From Bifidobacterium miconisargentati (GTDB taxonomy: Bacteria > Actinomycetota > Actinomycetes > Actinomycetales > Bifidobacteriaceae), in contig NZ_JAHBBJ010000002.1 in NCBI RefSeq assembly GCF_019331675.1, positions 124,001 to 188,000 on the forward strand: DNA of 64,000 nucleotides. The letters are read 5' to 3'. Each line of letters opens with the position of its first letter. The stretch's first letter is position 1. This document shows positions 54,017 through 63,700 of the stretch, piece after piece. A model generated the notes under the pieces. It made no database searches. It was not told where the DNA came from and saw only the letters and a list, made by a program, of their open reading frames with translations. Made by a program: the position numbers and the translations under genes.

Positions 54017-54025
54017 AACGGACGC

Positions 54026-54112
54026 AATCGGCTCCTGACGATGTTCGGTCGTCCCTCATTGCGGACGAACCGTCGGCCACGGGCTGACCGAGGGAAGTCT
54101 TCGGGGCCGATT
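54026..54112 (+). promoter_or_regulatory. Structured leader upstream of pup
   Basis: AATCGGCTCC (54026-54035) can pair with GGGGCCGATT (54103-54112), enclosing a smaller imperfect hairpin of ACGATGTTCGG-type against CCGTCGGC. It could be a terminator of the preceding gene or a leader structure of pup. Confidence 0.4.
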
Positions 54113-54154
54113 GATTCTAATTTGCAGGAGTCGTTTATACAAAAGAAGGCACGC

Positions 54155-54358
54155 ATGCCACAGCAATTCGAACAGCCGCAATCCCAGTCACAGGAAACCC
54201 ACGAGGACGAAGCCCTCGCCCAGTCCGCAACCCAGGCAGCGGACCAGTCGCAGGACCAGTCCGACGTGCTGGACAGCATCCTCGACGACATCGAATCCAC
54301 GTTGGAGACCAACGCCGAGGAGTACGTCAACAGCTTCGTGCAAAAAGGCGGCGAGTGA
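54155..54358 (+). CDS. pup: Prokaryotic ubiquitin-like protein Pup
   Basis: The 67-residue acidic, Gln-rich protein has the conserved C-terminal helix region [22 protein letters not shown] and ends NSFVQKGGE. The terminal Gly-Gly-Glu is the ligation-ready form, so no Dop deamidation is required (many species end in GGQ). The only lysine is Lys64, next to the tail. AGAAGG precedes ATG 54155. The stop overlaps the pafA start as TGATG. Confidence 0.95.
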   Translation: MPQQFEQPQSQSQETHEDEALAQSATQAADQSQDQSDVLDSILDDIESTLETNAEEYVNSFVQKGGE

Positions 54359-55926
54359 TGCCCCAACTGCGTGACAGCGGCACCCGAGCCCTCCACGCCA
54401 CAGAACCCGTGCCATCCGCCGAGATGGACGGGTTCTGCCGTATTTTCGGCGTGGAAACCGAATACGGCGTGGCCGTGACCGGGGCCGAGAAACCCGTGGA
54501 CGCCGGACAGGTGGCCATGACCATGTTCCAGCCCATCGTCTCCCGCTCCCGGTCCACCAACACGTACCTGACCAACGGCTCCCGTCTCTATCTCGACGTC
54601 GGCTCTCATCCCGAATACGCCACCGCCGAGGCCCGTGACCCGCGCGAGGCGTTGGCGCAGGACCTCGCCGGCGAGCAGGTGATGCGCGGGCTCGCCTTGA
54701 AGGCCCAGACCAAACTGCGCGAATCGTACGGCGCACACGCCACCATCCACGTGTTCAAGAACAACGTGGACTCGGCCGGCCATGCCTTCGGCTGCCATGA
54801 GAACTATCTGGTGCGCCGCTTCGTGCCTTTGGAGGCCGTGGAACATCAGCTGCTGCCGTTCCTCATCACCCGTCAGCTGTACACGGGCGCGGGCCGTATG
54901 ACCCCGGACGGCTTCCAGATCACCCAGCGCGCCGACTTCCTGGACGAGGCCGTCTCCTCCGCCACCACGCGCTCGCGGCCCATGGTCAACACGCGCGACG
55001 AACCGCACGCCGACCCTGATTCGTTCCGCCGCCTGCATGTGATCATCGGCGACTCCAACCGTTCGCAATGGTCCACGTGGATGAAGCTTGCCGTGACGCA
55101 TCTCGTGCTGTGCGTCATCGAGGAGGCGTTCCGCCGTGGCGAGCCGTCCGGATTCGAGGATTGGGCGTTCGTCGACCCGGCCGCCGCGAATCGTGCGGTG
55201 AGTCGTTTCCTGGATGCGCCGGACGCCGTGCTGCCGCTCGCTTCGGGCGAGTCGGTAAGCGCGCTTGCGTTGCAGCGCCGGTATTTCCGCGCCGTCGAGT
55301 CGTTCGTGGCGGATCATCGCGAGGCGATGGACGCCGCGTTCGCCGCCGGTGTGCCGGCGACCGGTCTTTCGGAGAAAACCGTCGAGACTACCGGTGAGGG
55401 GCTGTCCGGCATGACAGCAGGTGCCGGTTTGGCTTCCGACTATTCCGCTGGTTCGTTGACAACGGTAATCCTAGGGGAGTGGGACCGTGCGCTCCGTGCG
55501 CTGGAACAGGGCGATTATGACGCGCTCGCCGATCGCGTGGACTGGGCCGCCAAGCGCCGGGTCTTCGAAGCGTTGCGCCGCCGCCGTCCGGAAGTGACCT
55601 TCGCCCAACTGGAGCAGCTGGAACTCGACTACCACGACATCGCCAACGGACGCCTGTACGGCTCGTTGACCGCGCGCTCGCAGATGCGACGGCTACTGAC
55701 CGCCGACGAGACCGAACGCGCGATCCACGAGGCACCGCAGGACACCCGTGCCGCCCTGCGCGGACGCTTCGTGGAAGCGGCCCTCGCCTCCGGCGCCCAG
55801 TTCTCCGCCGACTGGACCCACCTGACCGTGACCGCCCCCGAACGCCGCGAAGCCGTCCTCCTCGACCCGTTCGAAGCCGCCCCCACCCCGGAATTCAGCC
55901 AACTCATGGAGTCCCTCGGGCGCTGA
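54358..55926 (+). CDS. pafA: Pup-protein ligase PafA
   Basis: The 522-residue ligase has RIFGVETEYGVAVTG, the active-site DVGSHPEYATAEA, GCHENYLVRRFV and NTRDEPHADP. It attaches Pup through its terminal Glu to lysines of target proteins. A Gly/Ser/Thr-rich insert of about 35 residues (around 330-365, GVPATGLSEKTVETTGEGL) is longer than in mycobacterial PafA. ATG 54358 overlaps the pup stop. A later ATG at 54421 (MDGFCRIFG) would also begin before the fold. Confidence 0.92.
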   Translation: MPQLRDSGTRALHATEPVPSAEMDGFCRIFGVETEYGVAVTGAEKPVDAGQVAMTMFQPIVSRSRSTNTYLTNGSRLYLDVGSHPEYATAEARDPREALAQDLAGEQVMRGLALKAQTKLRESYGAHATIHVFKNNVDSAGHAFGCHENYLVRRFVPLEAVEHQLLPFLITRQLYTGAGRMTPDGFQITQRADFLDEAVSSATTRSRPMVNTRDEPHADPDSFRRLHVIIGDSNRSQWSTWMKLAVTHLVLCVIEEAFRRGEPSGFEDWAFVDPAAANRAVSRFLDAPDAVLPLASGESVSALALQRRYFRAVESFVADHREAMDAAFAAGVPATGLSEKTVETTGEGLSGMTAGAGLASDYSAGSLTTVILGEWDRALRALEQGDYDALADRVDWAAKRRVFEALRRRRPEVTFAQLEQLELDYHDIANGRLYGSLTARSQMRRLLTADETERAIHEAPQDTRAALRGRFVEAALASGAQFSADWTHLTVTAPERREAVLLDPFEAAPTPEFSQLMESLGR

Positions 55927-56017
55927 AACTCTCGGTCGCGATCTCCCGCCGCCACCGTCCGCCGTGCATTACAGTGGTACGGTACGTGATCGGTCGGCGG
56001 CAAAGGAGGCGCGGCAT

Positions 56018-56743
56018 ATGATTCGTGTGGCGATCGTGGAGGACGAACCTGCCTATGCGCAGACCCTGCGCGAGTATCTGGAGCAGTACTCCGAAGAGAT
56101 TCACGAACGGTTCGACGTCACGGTCTTCCCAGACGGCGAAGACATCGTGGAGAACTACCGCGCTGAATGGGACATCATTCTGATGGACATCGAAATGGCG
56201 TCCATGGACGGCATGACCGCCGCCGAGCGCATCCGCGAGGTGGACGGCCAGGTGGTCATCATCTTCATCACCAACATGGCCCAATACGCCATCCAGGGCT
56301 ACCGCGTGGACGCACTGGACTACGTGCTGAAACCCATCTCCTACTTCGCGTTCACGCAACGGCTCGGCCGTGCCATCTCCCGCATGCAGACCCGATCACG
56401 CGCCGAGGAGAGGTATCTGGTCATCGCTTCCAAAACCAGCACCGTGCGCGTGCCCATCTCCCGAATACTGTGGATCGAAAGCAGCGGTCACCGATTGGCC
56501 TACCATACGGCGGACGGCGTATTCGAATCCACTGCGTCCTCGATGAAGGAAGTCGAGGATAAGCTCGCCGATGAATCGTTCTTCCGCTGTAACAAGGGCA
56601 TTCTCGTCAATCTTGCGCACGTGCGCGGCGTGGAGGAAGGCAGTGCCGTGATCGGCGGCGGCACACGCATCCCCGTCAGCCGGGCCAAACAGCGCGACCT
56701 GCTCACCGCGCTCACCGCCTACCTCGGGAACGTGATCAAATGA
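56018..56743 (+). CDS. LytTR-family response regulator
   Basis: The 241-residue protein has a receiver domain (IRVAIVEDEPAYAQ, with phospho-acceptor Asp in WDIILMDIEM, and ALDYVLKPIS) and a C-terminal LytTR DNA-binding domain (RILWIESSGHRLAYHT...FFRCNKGILVNLAHVRGV). AAAGGAGG at 56002 supports ATG 56018. It is ATGA-coupled to the sensor kinase. LytTR regulators bind short direct repeats; ATGCAAT repeats 20 bases apart lie upstream of the next operon. Confidence 0.92.
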   Translation: MIRVAIVEDEPAYAQTLREYLEQYSEEIHERFDVTVFPDGEDIVENYRAEWDIILMDIEMASMDGMTAAERIREVDGQVVIIFITNMAQYAIQGYRVDALDYVLKPISYFAFTQRLGRAISRMQTRSRAEERYLVIASKTSTVRVPISRILWIESSGHRLAYHTADGVFESTASSMKEVEDKLADESFFRCNKGILVNLAHVRGVEEGSAVIGGGTRIPVSRAKQRDLLTALTAYLGNVIK

Positions 56744-58269
56744 TGGGTACAGGAGTCGCAGCATGGGGTGGTGCGCTCGCCGACATGATTGGTTTGTTCG
56801 GGGTGCATGGCTTATCCGGGCCGTCCGGCCTACTCGATGCGTTCGGCTGGCTCGTCCGGTTCACCGGGGTTGATGCCGGGGCCACCGCCATAAACCTTGC
56901 ATCGACCGATGCCGCGAACGCCGTGGGCACGGTGCCGGACATCCCCAAAGTGCATACGGCGCTCGCCGAATGGCTGGCCTGCGTGACGCTGATCGCACTA
57001 GTGGTGCGCAGGCCTCCCCGCGCCCGGGAAATTGGCGTTCTGGCCGGCTCGTTGGCGGCGCTCGTGGTGGTGCAGATCGGCATCGGCGTAGTGCCGGTGG
57101 CATTGTGGCTGCCCGGCATGGCCGTGGCGTTGGCCATCATGTTCGTCACGATCCGCCTCTGCTGCGATTGCTCGACGGCCACATGCCTGTATTGGCTGAT
57201 GCGTGCGTTCGTCATCGCCGAATTCGCCGCCTCGCTCGAATGGCAGTTGTATTACTATCTGTCGGGCCGGTACGGCTGGCCCATGCACGTGCCGTGGCTC
57301 GATGGCCTGTATCTCATCGTCGTCTATGGAGCGGTATTCGCCGTGGTGGCGTTGCTTGAACGTGGGCAGAACGCCGAAGCGCTGGACGTGGGCGGGCGGG
57401 ACCTTATGGTGACCGCCATCATTGCCATCACCACGTTCACGCTGAGCAATCTGAGCTATGTATCCACCGCCACGCCGTTCACCAGCACCATCGGCACCGA
57501 GGTGTTCAATATCCGCACGTTGGTGGGGCTCGGAGGCGTGGCCTTCCTCTATGCCTTCCATATTCAGCTGTGCGAGAACCAGGCCCGGCGCGAGCTTGAC
57601 TCGATGCGCACCGTATTGCAGATGCAGTACGCGCAATACCAGCAGTCGAAGGAAAGCATCGCCGTCATCAATCACAAGTACCACGACCTGAAGCATCAGA
57701 TCACCGTGCTGCGGAGCGAGTCCGACCCCGGCAAACGCGAGGAGTATCTGGACGATATCGAACATGGTATCAAGGAGTACGAGGCGCGTTTCAAAACCGG
57801 CAATGCGGTGCTGGATACGATGCTGACCGGCAAGGGACTGGTCTGCGCGCGCGATGGCATCGAACTGACGTGCGTGGCGGACGGTTCGCTGCTGAACCGG
57901 ATCAGCGAGATGGACATCTGCACGATATTCGGCAACGCGCTTGACAACGCCATCGAATACGAGCGTCGGATCGCGGACGCCTCGCATCGGCTGATTCATG
58001 TATCGGTCTCGGATGCGAACGGGTTCACGCTGATTCGCGTGGAGAACTATCTGCAATCCGGCGATGCGGCCGGCAACGCGATTGCCGGGACGGGTGACGG
58101 TTCGGCCACCGGTTTGGATGGGGATCTACCCGTCACCACCAAGGCGGACAAGCGATTCCATGGATTCGGGCTCAAAAGCATCCGTCACACGGCCATCAAG
58201 TACGGCGGTACCCTGACCATCGCCAAACGTGACGGCTGGTTCGATCTGACCGTCCTCATTCCCCGGTAG
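56740..58269 (+). CDS. GHKL-type sensor histidine kinase (AgrC/LytS-like)
   Basis: The 509-residue protein has an N-terminal half with six or seven membrane helices, then a coiled-coil dimer region and the phospho-accepting motif NHKYHDLKHQI (about 310-320). The ATPase domain has GNALDNAIEYE and the G-box HGFGLKSIRHTAIKYGG. This is the architecture of peptide-sensing AgrC-like kinases, but no signal-peptide gene is visible nearby. A 24-residue loop in the ATPase domain (SGDAAGNAIAGTGDGSATG) is unusual. Confidence 0.9.
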   Translation: MMGTGVAAWGGALADMIGLFGVHGLSGPSGLLDAFGWLVRFTGVDAGATAINLASTDAANAVGTVPDIPKVHTALAEWLACVTLIALVVRRPPRAREIGVLAGSLAALVVVQIGIGVVPVALWLPGMAVALAIMFVTIRLCCDCSTATCLYWLMRAFVIAEFAASLEWQLYYYLSGRYGWPMHVPWLDGLYLIVVYGAVFAVVALLERGQNAEALDVGGRDLMVTAIIAITTFTLSNLSYVSTATPFTSTIGTEVFNIRTLVGLGGVAFLYAFHIQLCENQARRELDSMRTVLQMQYAQYQQSKESIAVINHKYHDLKHQITVLRSESDPGKREEYLDDIEHGIKEYEARFKTGNAVLDTMLTGKGLVCARDGIELTCVADGSLLNRISEMDICTIFGNALDNAIEYERRIADASHRLIHVSVSDANGFTLIRVENYLQSGDAAGNAIAGTGDGSATGLDGDLPVTTKADKRFHGFGLKSIRHTAIKYGGTLTIAKRDGWFDLTVLIPR

Positions 58270-58275
58270 ATGCTG

Positions 58276-58322
58276 AGCCTTCTCACTTGAGTGAGGCTGT
58301 CACGAAGCCGACTGAGGGGAGC
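58276..58322 (+). repeat. Dispersed double-hairpin repeat, copy R7
   Basis: A diverged copy: GAGCCTTCTCACTTGAGTGA then GGCTGTCACGAAGCCGAC and TGAGGGGAGC. The second hairpin is weakened. It directly follows the kinase stop. Confidence 0.6.
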
Positions 58323-58340
58323 CGCGCCGCACGCGAGTTT

Positions 58341-58367
58341 ATGCAATAAATCGACCGTTCATGCAAT
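58341..58367. promoter_or_regulatory. ATGCAAT direct repeats upstream of the GH43 operon
   Basis: ATGCAAT occurs at 58341-58347 and 58361-58367, exactly 20 bases apart, so both lie on the same helix face. The spacing is consistent with a pair of regulator subunits, possibly the adjacent LytTR protein. Confidence 0.4.
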
Positions 58368-58460
58368 TGCCCTTTCCCGAACCGGCCTTTCCCTGATGAT
58401 GGAACCATCAGGATTCATTGCGGAATCCTCTGAATCGCCAGACTCGAAAGGGAGCTCATC

Positions 58461-59984
58461 GTGGAACGCCAGGCCTTCAACCCGTATCTTCCGGCAGGGG
58501 AGTACATCCCCGATGCCGAACCGTACGTGTTCGGCGACCGCGTGTACATCTACGGCTCGCACGATCGATTTGGCGCCCCGATGTTCTGCGTCAACGACTA
58601 CGTCTGCTGGTCCGCGCCGGTGAACGACCTGTCCGACTGGCGCTGTGAAGGCGTGATCTACCGCAAGAACCAGGATCCGAAGAATCGTCTCGGCCTGCGA
58701 CTTCTGTTCGCCCCGGACGTGGCGATCGGCCCGGACGGCCGCTACTACCTCTACTACGCCTTCGATTTCATGGGGCTCATGGGCGTGGCCGTGGCCGATT
58801 CGCCGGCCGGCCCGTACGAGTTCCACGGCCACGTGCACTACGCGGACGGTACGGTTTGGGGACGCCGCAAGGGTGATTCCTTCCCGTTCGATCCGGGCGT
58901 GCTTGTGGACGATGACAATCGCGTCTACCTGTACTCCGGCTTCTACACGCCTGTGCCCGCCATCGCCACCGGCTTTCGTTCGCTGGGCTTCGACGGGGGT
59001 TACGTGCTCGAACTGGAGCCTGACATGGTGACCATCCGCACGCCCGAAAAATTGCTGTTCCCCAAGTCCGGCCCCGGCTCGTTCGTTGGCCACGAATTCT
59101 TCGAGGCCTCCTCGATGCGCAAGTGGAACGGCAAGTACTACTTCGTCTACTCCTCCCGGCTCAACCACGAGCTGTGCTACGCCGTTTCCGATTCGCCGAC
59201 CAGCGGCTTCCGCTACGGCGGCACGCTCGTGAGCATCGGCGACGTGGGCCTTCCTGGACATGCTGACGAAACCCATGCGACGAACTACACCGGCAACACG
59301 CATGGTGGCATGCTGCGTATCGGCGACGATTTCTACACGTTCTACCATCGCCAGACCAACCGCAGCTCCTACGCGCGCCAGGCCTGCGCGGAACGACTCG
59401 ATGCCATGTTCGACGAAGCGAGCGGCGAATGGCGCTTCGCCCAGGCCGAAGTCACCAGTTGCGGCCTGAACGGCGGACCGCTGCGGGGACAAGGCAGGTA
59501 CGAGGCGCGCATCGCCTGCAACCTGTGGAGCAAGGACGGCGCTGGCCGGTACGATGGTCCGAATCCCGCCAAACGACTGGCTGCGCATCCCTACTTCACT
59601 CAGGACGAACGTGACGCCAAAGCCGAAGTTGGCCCGATCGAGGCGCACCAGTACGTCGCCAACATGCGCGACGGCGCGGTGGCCGGCTTCAAGTACTTCG
59701 ACTTCGATGATTCCCGTCCGATGGCCGGCATCGCCGCAACCGTCCGCGCGCATCGCGGCAGGGGAAGGGCTACAGGGGCATTCGTGATTTCCGTGGATTC
59801 GGCCGGCTCGTCGGTCGTCGCCACGGTGCCGATCACCGTCAGCGCGACCGACGGCTGGCAGACGTTCCGGGTGGAGCCGTCGCGCCTTCCCGCCGGAATC
59901 AACGCGCACTCCTGCCCGCTCTACTTCCGGTACGCCGGCTCCGGATCCATCGATTTCCTGAACTTCGAACTCATGACCAGGTAA
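58461..59984 (+). CDS. GH43-family glycosidase with C-terminal beta-sandwich
   Basis: The 507-residue enzyme has the five-bladed propeller acids: Asp18 (YIPDAEPYVF), Asp86 (FAPDVAIGPDGRYYLYY) and the proton donor Glu215 (HEFFEASSMRKWNGKYYFVYS). The last 120 residues resemble a CBM6-like module. Family members remove arabinose, xylose or galactose from plant polymers. No signal peptide. It starts with GTG at 58461 after AAAGGGAG. The GtrA-like gene follows after 12 bases, so they are co-transcribed. Confidence 0.88.
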   Translation: MERQAFNPYLPAGEYIPDAEPYVFGDRVYIYGSHDRFGAPMFCVNDYVCWSAPVNDLSDWRCEGVIYRKNQDPKNRLGLRLLFAPDVAIGPDGRYYLYYAFDFMGLMGVAVADSPAGPYEFHGHVHYADGTVWGRRKGDSFPFDPGVLVDDDNRVYLYSGFYTPVPAIATGFRSLGFDGGYVLELEPDMVTIRTPEKLLFPKSGPGSFVGHEFFEASSMRKWNGKYYFVYSSRLNHELCYAVSDSPTSGFRYGGTLVSIGDVGLPGHADETHATNYTGNTHGGMLRIGDDFYTFYHRQTNRSSYARQACAERLDAMFDEASGEWRFAQAEVTSCGLNGGPLRGQGRYEARIACNLWSKDGAGRYDGPNPAKRLAAHPYFTQDERDAKAEVGPIEAHQYVANMRDGAVAGFKYFDFDDSRPMAGIAATVRAHRGRGRATGAFVISVDSAGSSVVATVPITVSATDGWQTFRVEPSRLPAGINAHSCPLYFRYAGSGSIDFLNFELMTR

Positions 59985-59996
59985 AGGAGGTGAACA

Positions 59997-60650
59997 ATGA
60001 CAACACTCAACGAAGACGTGCAGCGTACGGCGGTCCCGGACCGCGGTCCGATCGCCGCCATCCGGCGCGGTTGGGCGCGCTTCGACGCCAAGCACCATGG
60101 CATCGCCGAATTCATCATGTTCTTCATCGTGTGCAATGCGGTCACGGTACTGCAACTGGTGCTGATGCCGGTGTTCAAATGGCTGTTCGGCCTGACCCCG
60201 CTGGTCGCCACGAACTTCCAGGTACTGCCGGTCGGCCATAACTTCGACGGTAGCGCGTACTACGTGTTCGACTACGCGGCCGGAGCCATCGGCACAACCG
60301 ATCCGGCCGGCGTCGCGGGCGGTGGCGGACTGGCCTACTTCCTGGCCGTGGAGCTGACGATGGCCATCGCGCAGGTGATCAACTTCATCACCCAGCGCAA
60401 GGTGACGTTCAAATCCACCGGCAGCGTATGGAAGGCCGCGGCCTGGTACGTGCTCGCCTATGTGATCATCACCATCGGTGCAGCCGCGTTGCAGGGTCTG
60501 TACAAGGCCCCGCTTTACGGCTGGTGCATCGACGTGATGGGTGCCGGCGCCGGAGCCACCGCAGCCGATCTCATCACCATGATCATCAACTGCACGCTCT
60601 CGTTCTGGGTCTTCTACCCGATCATGAAGCTGATTTTCAAGCAGAAGTAA
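59997..60650 (+). CDS. GtrA-like membrane protein
   Basis: The 217-residue protein has four to five predicted helices (for example FIMFFIVCNAVTVLQLVLMP and WYVLAYVIITIGAAALQG). The FLAVELTMAIAQVINFITQRKVTFKS segment matches the GtrA fold end. GtrA proteins help flip lipid-linked sugars. The ribosome site is a near-perfect AAAGGAGGTGA. Its place between GH43 and a membrane-bound GH3 is unusual and suggests surface glycan handling. Confidence 0.75.
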   Translation: MTTLNEDVQRTAVPDRGPIAAIRRGWARFDAKHHGIAEFIMFFIVCNAVTVLQLVLMPVFKWLFGLTPLVATNFQVLPVGHNFDGSAYYVFDYAAGAIGTTDPAGVAGGGGLAYFLAVELTMAIAQVINFITQRKVTFKSTGSVWKAAAWYVLAYVIITIGAAALQGLYKAPLYGWCIDVMGAGAGATAADLITMIINCTLSFWVFYPIMKLIFKQK

Positions 60651-60708
60651 CTCGAGCTCTATTACTGCTCGGCAACACTGTATTTCATACAAGTAAAGGA
60701 GATATGCA

Positions 60709-63700
60709 ATGAAGCAGAAGAAACTCAGAATGCGCGGAGGCATATTCCGTGCCATCGTTATCCCGATTATGGCGGTGTTTGTGATTTTTGCGGTCGTACT
60801 GACCGTTGTCACCAACTATTTCACTCCGTCACTGGATGCGTTCCTTGGTAAGGGGGCGAAAGCGTATTCCAATCCCAACGGAACTTCGGGGTGGGATGCT
60901 TCTTATTACGATTTTGATGCTTCTAATTCCGAAGAAGCGTTGAAGAATAGTGCAGTAATTGCTGAACGGATTGCCGACGAAGGTGAGGTGTTGCTGAAAA
61001 ACGATGGCACATTGCCGCTTAAATCAACCACAGCAATTACGCCTATGGGTTATCGGTATCTCAATCCGGTGATGAGCGGTTCTGGATCAGGCAGTACCAA
61101 TACTTCTTCCAATTATGTTTACGATGCGGAAAAAGGCATCACGGAAGCCTTCGATAACGTGAACACCGAATTTGTGAACGCAATGAAAAAGGCTGCCACC
61201 ATCGAGGTTGCACCGAAGTCATCCAGTGGTGAAGGCGGGGCGACGGCCTTTCTCGGTAGTGGTCTGAACATTACCGAATACGATGTTGCTGATTTGAAAT
61301 CGGTAGCATCAACCTGCAAGGATACGGTCGGCATTGTATTTATCGGACGTGTTTCTGGCGAGGGCGGTGATTTATATTCGTTGGAATATGAGGATGGAAC
61401 CCCGCATGAACTTGCGCTGACGCAAGCCGAACGTAACATGATTGACTATGCGAAGACAAACTGCAAACACGTGGTCGTCGTACTGAACTCGACGAACACC
61501 ATGCAGATTCCTGAATTGCAGGATGATAATCAGATTAACGCGATTCTGCAGATTGCCACTCCTGGTGCTCTCGGTTTCAAATCGCTCGGCAGAATCCTTA
61601 ATGGTGAGGTTAACCCGTCAGGGCGTACAGTTGATACGTTTGTCTCTGATTTGACCACGAGCCCTACATATGCCAATTTCGATAATGGCACTGGCATGTC
61701 AGATTATGAAAACACCAGCTATACCAGAAATATTTGGCTGGCTCAGTATCTTGGTGGTGCAGAATTTAAAGCACCTTTCCGTGAGTACGAAGAAGGTGTA
61801 TACATGGGATATCGCTGGTATGAAACCGCTTCTGAAGTGGGATATTTCACATCCTCGAACCTACCGGCGGGAGAAGCCGACCCCTACTATAACCGGGATA
61901 ATGGCGTTGTATATCCGTTCGGCTATGGTTTGTCATACACCACTTTCAAACAGGAAATCGCCAATTACGATGATTCCAATGATAGAATTACAGTTGATGT
62001 CTCGGTGACGAATACCGGTGATGTGGCCGGTAAGGAAGTCGTACAGGTATATTATAGGGCTCCTTATACGCAATTTGATATCGACAATTCCATTGAAAAG
62101 CCGACGGCTAACCTTATCGCATTTAGCAAGACTAGGGAACTGCAGCCTGGTGCGTCTGAAACCGTCACCCTAATCTTTAACAAAGAGGACATGGCGTCTT
62201 ACTGCTATACGCATACCAATGGCAATAACACCACTGGTTCCTATGTGTTAGAGAAAGGTGACTACGCCATTACTCTGCGCGCCGACAGTCATGATGTCAT
62301 CGATGAGCGTACAACCAATGTCGCCAAAACGATCTGGTACAACGGTGAGGATGGCAGTGTTCGCGAATCTGAGAAGATTGCGCAGTCGCAACTCAATGAT
62401 GATGGCACGACAACTGGTATGCCGGCTAAGGCCGAGGAGAATCCCGATGCAACATATGTTGCCGCATCGAATCAGTTCGATCATGCCAATCAGTACATGA
62501 CTGATAGCTCAATCGGTCACGACGTAACCATCCTTACTCGTGCTGATTGGAACCATACGCAGCCTTCCGCGCCAACCGACGAAACGCGGCAAGCCAGTGA
62601 CACCGTCAAGAAATGGCTGGATTACGGATATGCCACTAGCGAGAAGTACGGCAACGGTGAATGGGACGAAGCCAGTGATTCGACCATCGGTAATGGCAAA
62701 AGCAGCAAAATCTACGTCGCTGAGAAGGATGCTCCTGCATCCGGCAAAGACAATGGCTTGACCATGTCAAATATGCGCGGATTGAGCTATTACGACAAGC
62801 GGTGGGACAACCTCCTTGACCAGATTGACTATAACGATGATCAGATTAATTATGCGTTGTTCGCCAATGGTTACGCTTCTGGCGGACTTGACTCTGTCGG
62901 CAAGCCTGCCACTTCTGAGCATGACGGTCCGCAGGGTCTTGCTCTGAACGATAGCTCCGGTAACAGCTGGGTTGATGCTTGCTCGTTCCCCTCGGCGACG
63001 ACTATGGCGCAGACGTTCAATGTCGAGCTCGCGTATGCAATGGGTGCCGCGGTTGGTGAAGAAAATTACTTCGTTGACGGTGGCGGCTGGTATGCGCCGG
63101 CGGTAAACATGCATTGGTCCGCCTTCTCGGGGCGCAACTACGAATACTATTCCGAGGATCCATTAGTTTCCGGTAAGATGGCCGCGCAGGTTATTTCCGG
63201 TGCTGGTGACAAGGGCACGTATTGCGCACTCAAGCATTTCGCGATGATTGAGCAAGAAGAGTGGCGCTCTTGGATTCCATCTGCATGGGCTACTGAACAA
63301 ACTGTGCGCGAGATTTACTTGAAGCCGTTTGAAATCGCAGTCAAGGAAGCGAAGAAAACCATCAAGTATATTTCTGATGACAAGGGCACCGTATCCACGA
63401 AGACTATGCGGGCTGCTGATTGTATGATGACCAGCGGCTGGTCGGGCATCGGTGGCTTGTGGACTGCGTATGACTACAACCTGATGACGAATGTGCTGCG
63501 CAACGAATGGGGCTTCCAAGGATTTGTAATCACCGACTATGATCAAGGCAACGGTCCAAACGACAATGTTGCAGTGAACCGCATGGTGCGTGCCGGCGTC
63601 GATCAGCATATGATTGACAAGACACTGAGTCCGGGCAAATACACGTCAACCGACACCGCTACGGGCAAAGCCGCGCTTCGTCGTGCAGTGAAAAATACGT

